Below, in pieces: positions 46,126-58,166 of a stretch of DNA of 64,000 nt. The notes under the pieces were generated by a model. It was not told the DNA's origin. It searched no databases and was given only the letters and a program-made list of their open reading frames with translations. Position numbers and translations under genes: made by a program. Numbering within the stretch: position 1 is the stretch's first letter; the number at the start of each line of letters is the position of its first letter. The DNA comes from Cryptomeria japonica (taxonomy: Eukaryota > Streptophyta > Pinopsida > Cupressales > Cupressaceae), in NCBI RefSeq assembly GCF_030272615.1, contig NC_081415.1, positions 377,223,392-377,287,391 on the forward strand, read 5' to 3'.

Positions 46126-46207
46126 CATTCATCTAGCTTATCTTGCATTCATCTAGCTTAATCTTGCATCATCTAGCTTAATCTTGCATACATTTAGCTT
46201 ATTCTTG
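46126..46207. repeat. LTR internal repeats of 'catctagcttaatcttg' type
   Basis: Four near-identical units of about 16-22 bp in tandem. The same array is present at 60328-60409 in the 3' LTR and, inverted, near 2085-2130 in T1. Confidence 0.75.
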
Positions 46208-46430
46208 TGCTCATATAGATTAAATCTTTCATCTTGGTGTAGTCTAGTCACTGGTATTGCTTAGACAAATCTGAGAGCAAGTCTATACTCGCATCTTTTA
46301 GAAGGCAATAGGTCGATTTGTTATGGTTTTTATATTCATGAATATATCTATCTAACCATGCATGCAATGACTTAATTGAAGTGTTGTGTCTTACAGCTTG
46401 CAGACTTATTCCCCTTTTCACACACATTTT

Positions 46431-46453
46431 TGGCACCCACCATGGGGCTCGAG
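46431..46453 (+). other. T2: primer-binding site, tRNA-Lys type
   Basis: TGGCACCCACCATGGGGC then TCGAG is complementary to the 3' end and T-arm of plant tRNA-Lys(CUU), with one or two mismatches. T1 has the same site with an even longer match. Confidence 0.7.
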
Positions 46454-48834
46454 AATTTCATTTTCGGCCTTACAAGATCTTTATTTTATTTTTCAGATTT
46501 TTTTTGTACAGTCTCTGCAAAAGGTCGTACAAGTTTCTGCAACATACAGGACGAGTTCTGAGATTTTTCGTTCGGCTCTATGGGAGTAATCGGAGTAACT
46601 AATTTTGTCATTTGCTTCTAGGTTTACTCGTTCGGTTTGGTGAGAATTCTCGTATGGTTAGGTGAGAATACTCATACGAGTTACTGTTCTGTCATATGAA
46701 AAACAAAGAGTTTTGTTTGAAATTAGGCTTGTGGAAGGTCAATATATATGGAATATAACATTTAAGTATATTCCATATATATTGTCAGGATGTTTGAGAG
46801 GGTTTCGAACCTCCAGGAGTTATAATGCAAAATCTAGTTTTTGGAGGATCTTTCAAATTTCTGACTTAGTCAAATTCCAGGGCATTTCAGCATTAGGAGT
46901 GAAAAATTTGTAACTGAGATTTTGAAATTAGGCTTGTGTAAGTCCACCAAGAGATTTGATATTTCACTAACTTTTTCTTCTTGCAAGTTGGAGGAGTTAG
47001 ATTAGGATTTTTTGAGAAACAAATTAATTTTCAGAGTTTTTCTTGAATTAAATTTTGATGATACTGATGCTAACCCTGAATTGTCTTCTGTCTAACTGAT
47101 ATTTTCACAGCCTAACCGGTTTCTTGCAGAACGCTTGTCAAAGAATTTATCAATCAAACATATGCCTACCAAAGAATAAAAAAAACATGACTACTGATGT
47201 GTTGGTTTTTGCAAATTGCCTAAAGAGAATCGACCAAACATTGTGTATTCTTTAAATTCATTTTTAGGCACTTAAATTGCTATTTGGTTAACGAACAAAT
47301 TTATCTTTTGTGTTTTAAGAAAAATCTAAGAGGTAGGAAAGTATGCTCTTGTCTGCACAGACAATCAAAAATCCAGACCCTCGAAGCTTTTTCTAAGTTT
47401 GAGATCTGTGTACCTTTAGCGGGCCTATCATAGTGGGAAAAAGTAATCACCCTATGAGAACGACCCAAGTGAGTACATCTGGACTTGAGCATTTCAACTC
47501 ACTATAATAAATAGGCCTTTGGTGATTAAAGTCTCAGAGGACGGGATTATTTGAGTTTTCTCTTTGAGATCTCTCATATCGAACATTTTGTAGGGCCTCA
47601 CAGTCTCAATCATGTTTACGTGACTACAACTTGTTTCAGTACCTTGTCAGGCTATAGGCCTCAATCATGCTTGCGTGACTTCAAGGGGTAATTTTGAACA
47701 GAATTCCTGACTAAGAACTATAAGATAGAAGCTACCCAATTCACCTCCGAAAGGGGGATAATCTTTGTGCAAGAGGTAGAAACTCTCCCAAGATACTTAT
47801 CATTTCGTGCCCCCATTAGCGTTTGGAGTCGGCTAATACGATGTTGAGAGTCCATTGCGCGAGACTCAGTGACTGTATTCTGATTAGCTATTGGGTGTGT
47901 ACCTGAATCTGCAAGCAAAAGTTTTCTTCTCTAAGCCAACTTCTGTAGGGTTAGCGTGTTGTGCTTGAAGTCATTATACATCTTGCGTGTTTACTGTGTT
48001 TTCATTCCTGAAACTGAAATTGAAATTCTGAAACTGGAGAAAACAATCAACAAACGTCAAAAACTCAGTGATCAAAACTCTGTCCGAGTCAAAAACTAGT
48101 CTCTATCATTCATCAAAACTCTGTCCATGTCAGAATCTCATCTCTATCCAATCCTCTGTCGTACGAGTCTACTGAATTATCATCTATCTATATACGAGTT
48201 GTCATATGAGTCTTAATTGATCCTGTTAGTTTATCGTCTAGCCCTATCAGAATTGTCATCGTATACAGAATTGTCGTGTTGTTACTAGAAAATTTTCGTC
48301 TGCCCTTTAGCATATTATCATACGAATAACCATCGTACTCATCAGATTATCGTTAGGATGTCATTAAACCATCGTGCGAGTTTACGCAGCAACTTATATG
48401 AAAAACTGTCTCTATTGTCTGGGAACTGTTAAATTGTCGTTTGGGTCTGAAAACTCTGTTGTACGAATTCCTGATTTTGTCAGTCCAGAAACTTGTCTGT
48501 CTACACACTTTTCTAGAACAATCATACTTGCCTAATCAGTCTACAACGAGCATAAAACTGGTCATCATAATTTTGTGCATAAACAATCTTGATAGTGTAC
48601 CCCTGCTGTTGTGTTGCACGATTTTGTCAATCATCTTTCAACCAGTTCAATCAACTACTTATCAAACTAAATAAAACTAAGTTACTTAGATCACGTCTTA
48701 TATAGGATAGATCGTTCCTGAAACCAGGCTGAGTCTTAGTCACTTCTCTCAAATCACTATGTTAAACGAACAACTAGCTTCAATTTGATATTGACTTCTG
48801 CATCACATTTGGCTCTCGGTCATATCAGTCATAA
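46454..48834 (+). other. T2: 5' leader
   Basis: About 2.4 kb with no protein similarity. Shorter open frames (46662-46913, 48441-48674 and others) are not supported. It carries a perfect hairpin at 46741-46783 and, near 48010-48480, many degenerate 'tcgtacgagt'-like repeats. Collinear with T1 at 1-1856 on the opposite strand. Confidence 0.65.
46741..46783. repeat. Perfect 17-bp inverted repeat (hairpin)
   Basis: The arms aatatatatggaatata and tatattccatatatatt are separated by 9 bases. I do not find it at the matching place in T1. Confidence 0.88.
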
Positions 48835-50792
48835 ATGCCTGCTCAAACTAGAAGTTCTCGTAAGAAAGCTGCCAAAGGTAAAGGATCGTCCTTTTCATTA
48901 CAAGATAATATATTCTTCGTAGAGGACCCCGTCTCTAATAAACCTTCATCATCAAATATACCAATTTTTTTATCAATCCTTATCTCCCACTATGTTTGGA
49001 GAAAGGCAAGAAAGACAAGTTGCCAAACACGATACTTATGATAATCTCAACATCCATGCTAATGACAATGATTCCTCATCTAGCGAGTCTGAAGCCTCTG
49101 AACCTACATAAGTTGTTATAAATAGTTGTCAAAAGGATAAAGATTTTCGAAAAATGATGACAATTATCATGGCTAGAGAAAAATAAGATTATTTTCTAGA
49201 GCTAGCAAAAGAAGGCGCTAAACTTCCTACTGATTATAACGTTGAAACCCTTATCACTAAAGAGGAAGAGACACCCTTAGTGCTAGTAAACAAACAATTG
49301 CAAGCATTACAGACTGAAATCACATATATGAACAACAAGGATAAATCATCAAAGCAATATTCTCTTGACACGATATGCCCGTTCCCATTTGACAAAAAAT
49401 TTTACATGCCTCCATTTCCTTCAAGAGTGGAGATTCATAAGTTTGACAAATATGACGGTAATGCAGATCCTTAAGACCATGTCAGAGAATTTTGTGCTTT
49501 ATGTATAGAGTTCATGCATGAACAAACATATCTCATGCGCCTTTTCCCGAGGAGTTTAGGAGGACAAGCTATGGAATAGTTTTTAAGCCTACATATGGCA
49601 ATTAAAACTTTTGAGGAATTAATCGAATTGTTTCTCCAACAATAATCCTATAACATTCCTCATCCAATCACTATGATTGAGCTTTGCAATACCAAACAGA
49701 AAACAGGAGAACCTTTTCTCACTTTTCTTCAACGTTGGAGAAAGATGATCTCTAGATATTCACGGCCTATTCCAGATTATGAGAATATGGACATTTTTGT
49801 CAATAACCTAATCCCTGAATTGAAATACAATATCCACATACAAGTATACCCTTCATTTAACAAAATGGTAGATAGTGCCCTCAGAATAGAAGATGTGCTT
49901 ATAAAGAAAGGAGAGATATATCACTTTGGAAAGAAACACAACAAGGCTCTAGTTCCAAAGAAAAGAACAAATACTGGAAATACGACAAAGATAACAACAA
50001 AAATGTTGTTAATGATGGAGTGGTGGACATTGTTAAAACAAAATCAAAACCCACAATATTGTATCTGGCTAGCGGCATACAAGCACTCAAAGCAACTGAA
50101 ACTGTAGTAGAAAATCCTCCGAAGAAATCAAAAGAATGGTTTAAAGAGAAACCTTGGCTTTCAAAGCCTAAACGCGATTTCACTCCTCTAGAAGAATCAT
50201 ATGAATCAGCTCTTAAAACTTTATTGGAAAATGATCTGATAACATTGCCAAACAACTCTAGACCATATGATCCAGAAGTTAAACCCAAATGGTGGAGGGA
50301 AAATGAGTACTATGAATATCATCGAAACAAGGGTCATACGAAAAATAATTGCATGAAACAAAAACATGAGATCCAAGACCTCATCAATGCTAGCAAAATT
50401 GTTGTTGGAAATCACAGGACTAACATTGATCACAAAGCCTTTAAAGATCCCTTGCCTACATATGAACAAGGTAATTCCTCAAAATCCGAGGTGCTAAAGT
50501 CAATTACACCTACATTAACAATGACAATGTGATCAACATGATTGAATCTTCCCAATTTGAGTATTGCAACATTATCATAATCAAAGATAAACAACATAAA
50601 ACACAAACTGCAAATGTTGTAACCCACGCTCAAAAGAAGGTTACTCTAAAAGGAGCTAGTTCTTCAACTCCAGATCAAGCAACATCAAACCTATCGACTT
50701 CAAACAGACAACCAGATACGATCATAGCTAAATCTAAGCAGTTGGCTTCATCATCCTCTCCTTGTTATAGAATTTTTGAACAATTGAAATGA
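48835..50792 (+). pseudogene. T2: gag
   Basis: Starts MPAQTRSSRKKAAKGKGSS at 48835, with a basic N-terminus, then continues with shifts and stops through 49280-49474, 49673-50107, 50020-50532 and 50529-50792. The gag core holds VEIHKFDKYDGNADP, then HVREFCALCIEF, then FLSLHMAIKTFEELIELF, homologous to the A family core. Near 50300-50380 is a knuckle-like WRENEYYEYHRNKGHTKNNC, in which the first Cys of the CX2HX4HX4C pattern seen in A2 is Tyr. Several stops replace Trp or Gln codons, for example in the segment before FLSLH. Confidence 0.85.
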
Positions 50793-51360
50793 ACTACCAC
50801 TCAAATCTCCTTTTTTGAACTGCTTAAGATCTCTTTTGCTCATAAAGAGATCCTGGACAAATATTTTCTCACTACTAATGTCCCCAAAGATTTAGATGTA
50901 GATCGGTTTCAATCTATGGTGGGTCACCTGACTTTACCTCATTACCTCACCTTCTCTGAAGAAGATGACAATTCATCAAATCACCCACATAACCAACCAT
51001 TACACATCAAAGCTATGATCCATAAACACCGAGTCAAATGTGTTTTGATAGATGGAGGCGCTGGGTTGGATATCTGTACATACAGTTTACTGACACAGTT
51101 GGGATTTTCTGAACATGTCATTGATCCAACAAAGAAAATAACAATCAAAGCTTAGGATGAAGAAGAAAGAACCTCTAAAGGTCTGGTGCTATTGTCGATC
51201 AGGGTAGGACTTGTAGAGAGAGATGCTATTTTTTAGGTGCTTGATCTTCCTCTTTCATACACCATCTTGTTGGGCAGGCCATGGATTCACAAAATGCAAG
51301 CAGTACCATCTACCTATCATCAATGCTTGAAACAGATGGATTCCTATTGATACAAGTTAC
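50793..51360 (+). pseudogene. T2: retropepsin-like protease
   Basis: The frame near 50916-51155 gives KCVLIDGGAGLDICTYSLL, followed after a stop at 51153 by [20 protein letters not shown]. The D-G-G-A-G active-site form and the 'GRPW-H' C-terminal motif are usual in Tat-type elements. Stops interrupt the linker and the tail. Confidence 0.8.
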
Positions 51361-53270
51361 ACCTGTAGTGCATTAAAACAGTGTATCGATACCTTTGTCC
51401 CTTATAACAGAGCAGCCTCTACAACTGAAAGTTCAGAAACTCTGATGAAACACATAGAAAAGAAATTGAAAATCAGAGACACTAGCATGGATGGATAAAA
51501 GATAGAACCTATGCTTTCACTAATGTCTCTTCCTCCATCACCAAGATAGTCTCGAAAACCATCAGAGGCTGTGAAGCCACAAACTTCAACTCCAAATGTC
51601 ACTTATGATGGTATTTTTGTACAATCCTCTACTTCCCTTGTAGATGAAATAGAAGAGGATGTTGTTCTCAAATGGATTTTCAAAGAAGATAGTGAAAACA
51701 AAGAAGTACAACACTGTGAAATTTCCCCTGCACAATATGGTCCAGGCTATAAGATGGTTCACCACATGGGATATTCAGGTACAAGTCCTCTAGGCAAGCG
51801 TTAATAAGGTATTGTTGAGCCTATTAAGCTACAAACTAAGTCTACAAATGATAAAGTTGGACTTGGATACCAGTTAGAGGAGTCATCAAATCATAAACAT
51901 ATTCCTTATCATCAATCTAAGTGGAGGAAAAAGATCCCACCTTCAACATCACAGGAAATAAATACTCAGCAAACTCAGGAAGAGTATGAAAAAGAACAAG
52001 AAGAATTGGCAATCAAGAGAGAAGAAGAAGCTTGTAATCAAGTTCCAACTGTATCAGCAAGAACACTGCAAGGAGTAGAAGTCTCAGAAGATATGAGAGA
52101 ATAAATCAAAGGAATGAAAGAGTTGTTTGCACCACTGAACATTCTGGTCACATACATAGGTAGAATGCAAATAGATAATTCAAAAACTGACTCAAATGAG
52201 TATGAATGGGTTCCAAATCGTCTCTCAGATACATCTACTATAGAAACTCCTGAAGAATCTAGTTATATCATAGATGAAGCACAATAGATAGCGTGCTTAA
52301 AGATACAAAAGGAAATAGAGGAAATTAGACTAAAAAGACAAGAAGACTATGAACAACAGTTGAAAGAAAAAAGAGCACAAGAAAATTCTTCACTTACTAT
52401 ATCTCCCTCTAATGAGATAGATCCAATTATGTATGGAACTACAAAAGAAGAATTGGAGGCTACACAAGAAGGGCTAGTCATTAGTCCAGAGGAAGATGAA
52501 TGGAAAAGATGATAGAGACTAACAGAGTCATCAAGGTTATATCAACAGGTATGTCAAATACAAGTGATCATTGAACCAAATCACGAAGGAACTTGCAGCA
52601 TGAAAGATGTAGATATTGATATTATACATGTTTTCACTAAGCCACTTGAAGAAAATTCAGAGGCTTCATCTTCTGACTCTGATCACTCTGACATAAGCTC
52701 TATTTATGACATTACCTACTCGATACCAAACTATGACTAATTCATCATGAATGTCGAAACTCTGTCTGCTGAACCTATTACTGTCAAACCATGATATGTA
52801 GTCCAGTTCGAAGTAGAAAATGATGCTAGTGGTAAGTCTGTTGGGTTAGATTCCCTAAATATTAAAGTACACTTCGATAATCGTGTTCTAACTCTTCCTG
52901 GTCTCGAGACACTTACGCAAGGTAGTCTTCTGGAACTCAACTTGTCGGTCCGAGGTTGTGATGATAATACCGTGAATTCCCTTGAACCTGTTAAAACTTT
53001 ATCCTTGGTACATCCTGAGCTAATTGACTGTACTCTCCAAGATCAACCTTTGAATATACCTACCTTTGCCAATGACTATACATTAGCCTGCTATCTTAAT
53101 GCAGTTGAACCAATGGACTCTTCCACCAGTGAACAAAGTGAGAACATGACAACAACAAATGTCAAGCATCTTAGTCGCAAAAATCAAAAAAAGAAAAATA
53201 AGAGTTCTGATGGCGAAAACCACATTGTGGCGGTGTTAGAATAGAAAAATAGTAAAAATAAAGGACGTAC
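51361..53270 (+). pseudogene. T2: PR-RT spacer with G-patch-like segment
   Basis: A long region between protease and RT, broken by stops. Near 51715-51885 it reads YGPGYKMVHHMGYSGTSPLG, then KR, two stops in place of likely Gln codons, then GIVEPI and VGLGYQ. This resembles a G-patch (repeated Gly with GLG-type spacing and an aromatic residue). Downstream is a charged, Glu/Lys-rich coiled coil (EIEEIRLKRQEDYEQQLKEK near 52310) and an acidic Ser/Asp-rich stretch near 52660-52740. Segments 52942-53244 end in a Lys-rich tail (KNQKKKNK). Confidence 0.65.
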
Positions 53271-54307
53271 CTAATGATGAAAACCTCTCCGAGGCACCTG
53301 AAGGTGAGATACTTGATATTTTGCCTAATCACTTTCAAGAGCAATCATCAGTGCTAATTGAACCTACACAACCAGTAAACATTGGAACAAAAGAAGCTCA
53401 GCACACCATACATGTAGCTCAATCCTTGTCAGTCGAAGCTCTAAAAGAATTTGTTGATTTCTTCATGGAAAAGAAGATCAATTTTGCATAGACATATGTT
53501 GATATGTCGGATCTGGATCCTGACCTCATAATGCGTCATCTTTTTATCACTCCTGGAGTTAAACCTGTTAAGCAAAAACTCTGAAAAATGCATCCTCATG
53601 TTGCATTACTTGGTAAGGCTGAGCTAGAAAAATTACTAAAAGTTGGATTCATCAGAGCAATTGATTATGCCAAATGGATATCTAATATTGTACCTGTTTC
53701 CAAATTTGACAAATCAATACGTGTTTGCATAGATTTTAGAGATTTAAACAAAGTGTGTCCGAAAGATTATTTTCCACTACCCAACATAGATATGATCGTG
53801 GAAATGACCGTTGGCTATGAAATGTACTCTTTATTGGATGGTTTTTCTAGATACAATCAGATCAAAATTGTACCCAAGGATCAAGAGAAAACAACATTCA
53901 CCTGTGCATTGGGAACCTTCTGCTGGAATGTAATGCCCTTTGGCTTAAAGAATGCAGGCGCTACTTATCAAAGAGTTGTAACAACAATTTTTTATGATAT
54001 GATGCACAAAAACATGGAGGATTATGTTGATGATACTTTAGTTAAATCTATGAACAAATCAACACATCTATCAAAACTAGGTCCAATATTAGACAGGATG
54101 GAAAAATTCAAACTTAGATTAAATCCCAATAAATGTGCATTTGGGGTTACATCTGGTAAGCTCCTAGGATATATTGTTTCAGTGAAAGGAATTGAAGTGG
54201 ATCCAAAAAAAGTTAAGGCTATCATGGAAATGCCACCTCAAAATAATGTCAGTCAAATAAGAAGTTTACAAGGGCGGCTCCAATCAATAAGACGCTTTAT
54301 TTCTTAG
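53271..54307 (+). pseudogene. T2: reverse transcriptase
   Basis: Coding similarity starts before the ATG at 53588 (EALKEFVDFFMEKKINFA, then DLDPDLIMRHLF) and runs through EKLLKVGFIRAIDYAKWISN, RVCIDFRDLNKVCPKDYFP, YSLLDGFSRYNQIKI, TFCWNVMPFGLKNAGATYQR and the catalytic YVDDTLVKS, to the thumb LRLNPNKCAFGV, then GKLLGYIVS. Both Asp of YVDD are intact. Stops lie at about 53489 (Trp position) and 53582 (Arg position). The usual RT length of about 240 residues is present. Confidence 0.93.
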
Positions 54308-54895
54308 CTAGCAGATAAGGCTCAACCATTCACAAAGGCATTACGAAAAGGAGTCAAATACAACTGGGATGAAGATTGTGAACCACATCTAAAGAAAATC
54401 AAGGAATATATTTCTAACCCACCTATATTGATGCCACCAATTCAAGGCAAACCATTGATTCTCTACATATCAGCTACAGATACATCACTGGGGGCACTTT
54501 TGGCACAACAGGATGAGAACAAAAGAGAAAGATCTATATATTATATCAACAGAACCTTGGTGTCCTATGAGATGAACTATATTATCATATACAAAGATTG
54601 TTTGGCATTGGTCTTTGCGTCACAGAAATTAAGACACTACATGTTAGCACATTTTATCAAGCTGGTGGCTAAGATTGATCCGCTCAAATACCTTCTTAGC
54701 AAAGCAACACTTACAGGGAGATGGGCTAAATGGGTCATGGTTCTTACAAAATTTGATATTGAATATGTAGAACACAAAGCTATCAAAGGACATGTCATTG
54801 TTGATCAACTTGTTGATGCTTCGCTTGAAGACAATCAACCTTTGCACATAGAATTTCCGGATGAATCCATCATGCACCTTACTCAACGATCATGA
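54308..54895 (+). pseudogene. T2: gypsy RNase H and connection
   Basis: Continues RT after one stop near 54306. It has FTKALRKGVKYNWDEDCE, then PLILYISATDTSLGALLAQQ (first catalytic Asp region), YYINRTLVSYEMNYIIIYKDCLAL and LRHYMLAHFI, in the order of the Ty3/gypsy RNase H. It leads directly into a second RNase H at 54896. Confidence 0.88.
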
Positions 54896-55521
54896 AAATG
54901 TTCTTTGATGGGTCTTTCACTCAACATGGTTCTGGTGTTGGAATAATTTTTATCACTCCTCAAATATATTCAATCCCAAAGGCTTACAATATTCTCTTTC
55001 CTTGCATAAACAATATTGCAGAATATGAAGCTTTGGTAAATGGGATCAAGTTGGCTATCGAATGGAAGGTTGTTGAGTTATACATCTATGGACACTCTTA
55101 GTTGATTATCAACCAAATCAATGATATATATCGGACTCGAGATGAGAAATTGATTCGTTATAAGAGAATGGTTGATGATCTCAAGAAATACTTTACCTTT
55201 GTATCATTTCAGCAGATTCCCAGATCAACAAACAAAACAATAGATGCTATGGCTACCTTGGCATCTATACCACAACTACAAGAATCTGGGTTTCGCTTTG
55301 AGTTATTGGTGGAAGAATTATATTATCTTGCTTATGATTCTCCCGAGTCCCAAATGGTCTGTTCTATTATTGGACATTATTGGACTTGTGTGACCAAATT
55401 ATTCTTGTTAATCTTACCCGTAATGAGAAAAGAAACCTTATTTGAAATGCTTCATGGTATGTCATCATCGCTAACGATTTGTATAGGCGAGGTTTGGATA
55501 GTACTTTGCTTAGGTGTCTAG
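54892..55521 (+). pseudogene. T2: second, archaeal-type RNase H
   Basis: MKMFFDGSFTQHGSGVGIIF, then NIAEYEALVNGIKLAIEW and YGHS at 55100 (where Asp is usual in plant copies), stop, then LIINQINDIYRTRDEKL and PRSTNKTIDAMATLAS. The pattern F-D-G-S...G-G-G and the AEYEAL helix identify the extra RNase H found in Tat-lineage elements. The stop after GHS and a drift out of frame past 55330 inactivate it. Confidence 0.87.
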
Positions 55522-56619
55522 AAACTGAATAGTCCCAACGCGCGTTATCCAAAGTCCATGAAGGTATTTGTGAATCTCATTCAAACGGTCTTACTTTAGC
55601 TCAGAAACTGCTAAGGGCTAGCTATTACTGGCCAGATATGGAAAAAGATGCTATTAAATTTGCTAAAACTTGTGAGAAGTGTCATCTACATGGAAATCTC
55701 ATACATGCTCCAACAAGGGATCTAATACCTTTCATCACACATTGGCCATTTCAACAATGGGCATTTGACCTCATTGGCCAAATATATCCTGCATCATCTA
55801 ACGACCACAAGTTTATTATAACTGCCACTAAGTACTTCACTAAGTGGGTTGAAGCAATTTTGCTAATCAAAGCAACCGATAAACAAGTAGCTCCGTTCAT
55901 CGTTAACTATATCATATGCAGGTATAGAATACCTTCTTCCATTGTGACTGACAATAGAGAGCAGTTCAAAAACAAAGATCTAGATGAGCTCTGTGAAAAG
56001 TTCAAAATCAAACAACACTGGTCATCCATATACTACCCTCAAGGTAATGGACAAGTTGAATCATCTAACAAAAATCTGTTGATTATCTTACACAGAACAA
56101 TAAACAAATCTAGAAAGGATTGGCATCTGCAGCTCAATCCTGCACTATGGGCTTATCGAACAAGTATCAGAACACCTATTGGGGCTACACCTTTTTCTTT
56201 GGTGTATGGATCCAAAGCAATCTTACTTATTGAGGTGAAAATACTATCTTTGAGAGTTTCTTTGCAAGGTCTTGTTACTGATGAAGACTACAAAATATCT
56301 AGATTGCAAGAACTCGAGTTGCTGGATGAACATTGGCAAGTGGCGTTTGATCATTTGAGAGCGTACCAAAACAGAACGTCTAGAGGTTATAACAAGAAAG
56401 TTCAACAAGAGAGAATTTCAGGTTGGTGACCTTGTTTTGAGAGAAAATCCTAAAAATCAACAGTTTCGAGACAACAAAGAGAAGTTTGAACCCAACTGGT
56501 TGGGTCCCTACATTGTTACTGCAGTCTTTGGCTATGGTGCCTATCAACTCTCAACACTGAAAGAAGAACAACTCTGTGAACATATCAACACCATCCACTT
56601 GAAGAAATTATTCACTTAG
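55522..56619 (+). pseudogene. T2: integrase
   Basis: An N-terminal zinc segment (KVHEGICESHSNGLTLAQKL, then CEKCHLHG; His-His-Cys-Cys pattern) precedes the catalytic core with FDLIG, then SIVTDNREQF, then GNGQVESSNKNL, which are the D, D and E of DD35E. The C-terminal part holds LNPALWAYRTSIRTPIGATP, and after a stop near 56427 a chromatin-side barrel (NWLGPYIVTAVFGYGAYQL), ending HLKKLFT at 56619. Confidence 0.93.
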
Positions 56620-58166
56620 TATTCTCTGCTCCAACAACCTACACATCAAAAAAAATAAAATACAAAAAATTAAAAAAAAATCAAATGCTTTGGTGAAAAC
56701 CTGGTAAACAGACACCTTGGTAAAAAAAAAGAAGAAAAGATCTTTGCCAAGCAGGTGAAAACCTGGTAAATAGGCACCTCTTGTACTCAAGCACTCCATC
56801 TATCAACGCAAAATTGGCATTTCCCATTTTCATTCCCTCTTTCCTGCATCTTTTCTTTCGCTTGTAAATATCTTTTAGTCGCTTTTGTGACATCTTGGTT
56901 CTTTTGGAACTCTCATGGCTTGAAACCGATCAATGTCCTAGTCTTAGGGTAATCGACTGATCAATTTACATGTCCTAAGTAGTATCAATCAAGTCATCTT
57001 TCTATCGGTAGTACCTGATCATCCAATCTGAGTCAGTCACCTGTCTCCAAACTACTGAAGAGTTTTATCATTGAGTAAACAAGCAAAATAAGACTGCTAA
57101 AAACAATCACTAAACTATTCGAGATATTATTGAAATTTTCTTTGTGTGTTGTCATTTAAATTGGTTTTTGATTATTATTCCCTTTGATTAACTTGAGGAA
57201 GTCTATCTTGACTAAGAGGAGCAAGGATTGGGGGCATAATACTTTTCTTTTCTTTCTTCTTGTAGGAATGATTTTGATGATCTAGAAACATCTAATTAGT
57301 TGGGTGTTTGTGATAAGTGTCTTCACATCAAGGTGAAATCACAACACATACCTTGACTCCACTTATTTGTATGCTACAGGGAGGTTGGAGTCACTTCTTT
57401 GTCTGTTTTAAGGGAATTTCTTTAATGTGCAATCCAGATGCATGTGTACTCTGTCCAAGGATATGAACGAAGAAAAGGGTCATTGCGGACAAGATAATTA
57501 ATATTGCATATGAAAAGGAAGGAGCTCTGTTTTGCCTGTTGTGCTTGTAAAACGCTCAGTGATGAAAATTAAGCATACCAAATCCAGCGGCTAGATTTAG
57601 GTTGCATTCATTTTTCATTTTATGCATTTTGAGTGATTTTCGCATGATAACAATGATCTCTTTATCTTTTGAATGAGAGTCTGAAGCAATCGTCATTTCT
57701 TAGCTAAGTGGTCTATTTTTCATAATCGTTTCTCCGATTGAGTACTTGTATATTGAGATGTTAGTTGCATACATGAGCATCTTATATAGATCCATAAATT
57801 TCATTATATATTTATTGGCATTCATATAATTGCATGAAAAATAAATATTTGCATTACTAATTACTCATTTTCATCATTTATTTGCATATGAAAAAGAATT
57901 TAAAAAAACATCCATATTCATTTGCATTACATTCATTCAAACTGAAAAGATATGCATACATATAGAATAAAGCATATAAAAAGACATCTCATAATCAATC
58001 AACACAAGTATGATGAAATCAAATCAAGAGCTCGTATATCTTGTCACAATCTTAGTGTCTCAGAGTACAAATGATATCAACTGTCATATACAATGTCACA
58101 TTAGAGCAAGAATCGTATAGGCTACAAAAATGGGGTATATAACAAAATCTAGGAGATATAATAAAT
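56620..58166 (+). other. T2: 3' noncoding region, first part
   Basis: No coding similarity. Just after pol the motif 'gtgaaaacctggtaaa' with '-agacacctt' occurs twice (near 56693 and 56755). Such repeated motifs are common after integrase in Tat-type elements. The rest is AT-rich. Confidence 0.6.

Larger units (their letters stand above)
45156..46426 (+). mobile_element. T2: 5' LTR
   Basis: TGTAATACCC start and CACACACA end, five bases before the primer site. It contains an AT-rich ATTTAATTAA block, a TATA-like 'tttataaat' (45972-45980), and four 20-22-bp repeats near its 3' part. It is shared with T1 and with the 3' LTR. Confidence 0.93.

Noticed and set aside
46126-46207. CRISPR-like array
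   Set aside because: Short direct repeats without spacers, inside a plant LTR.
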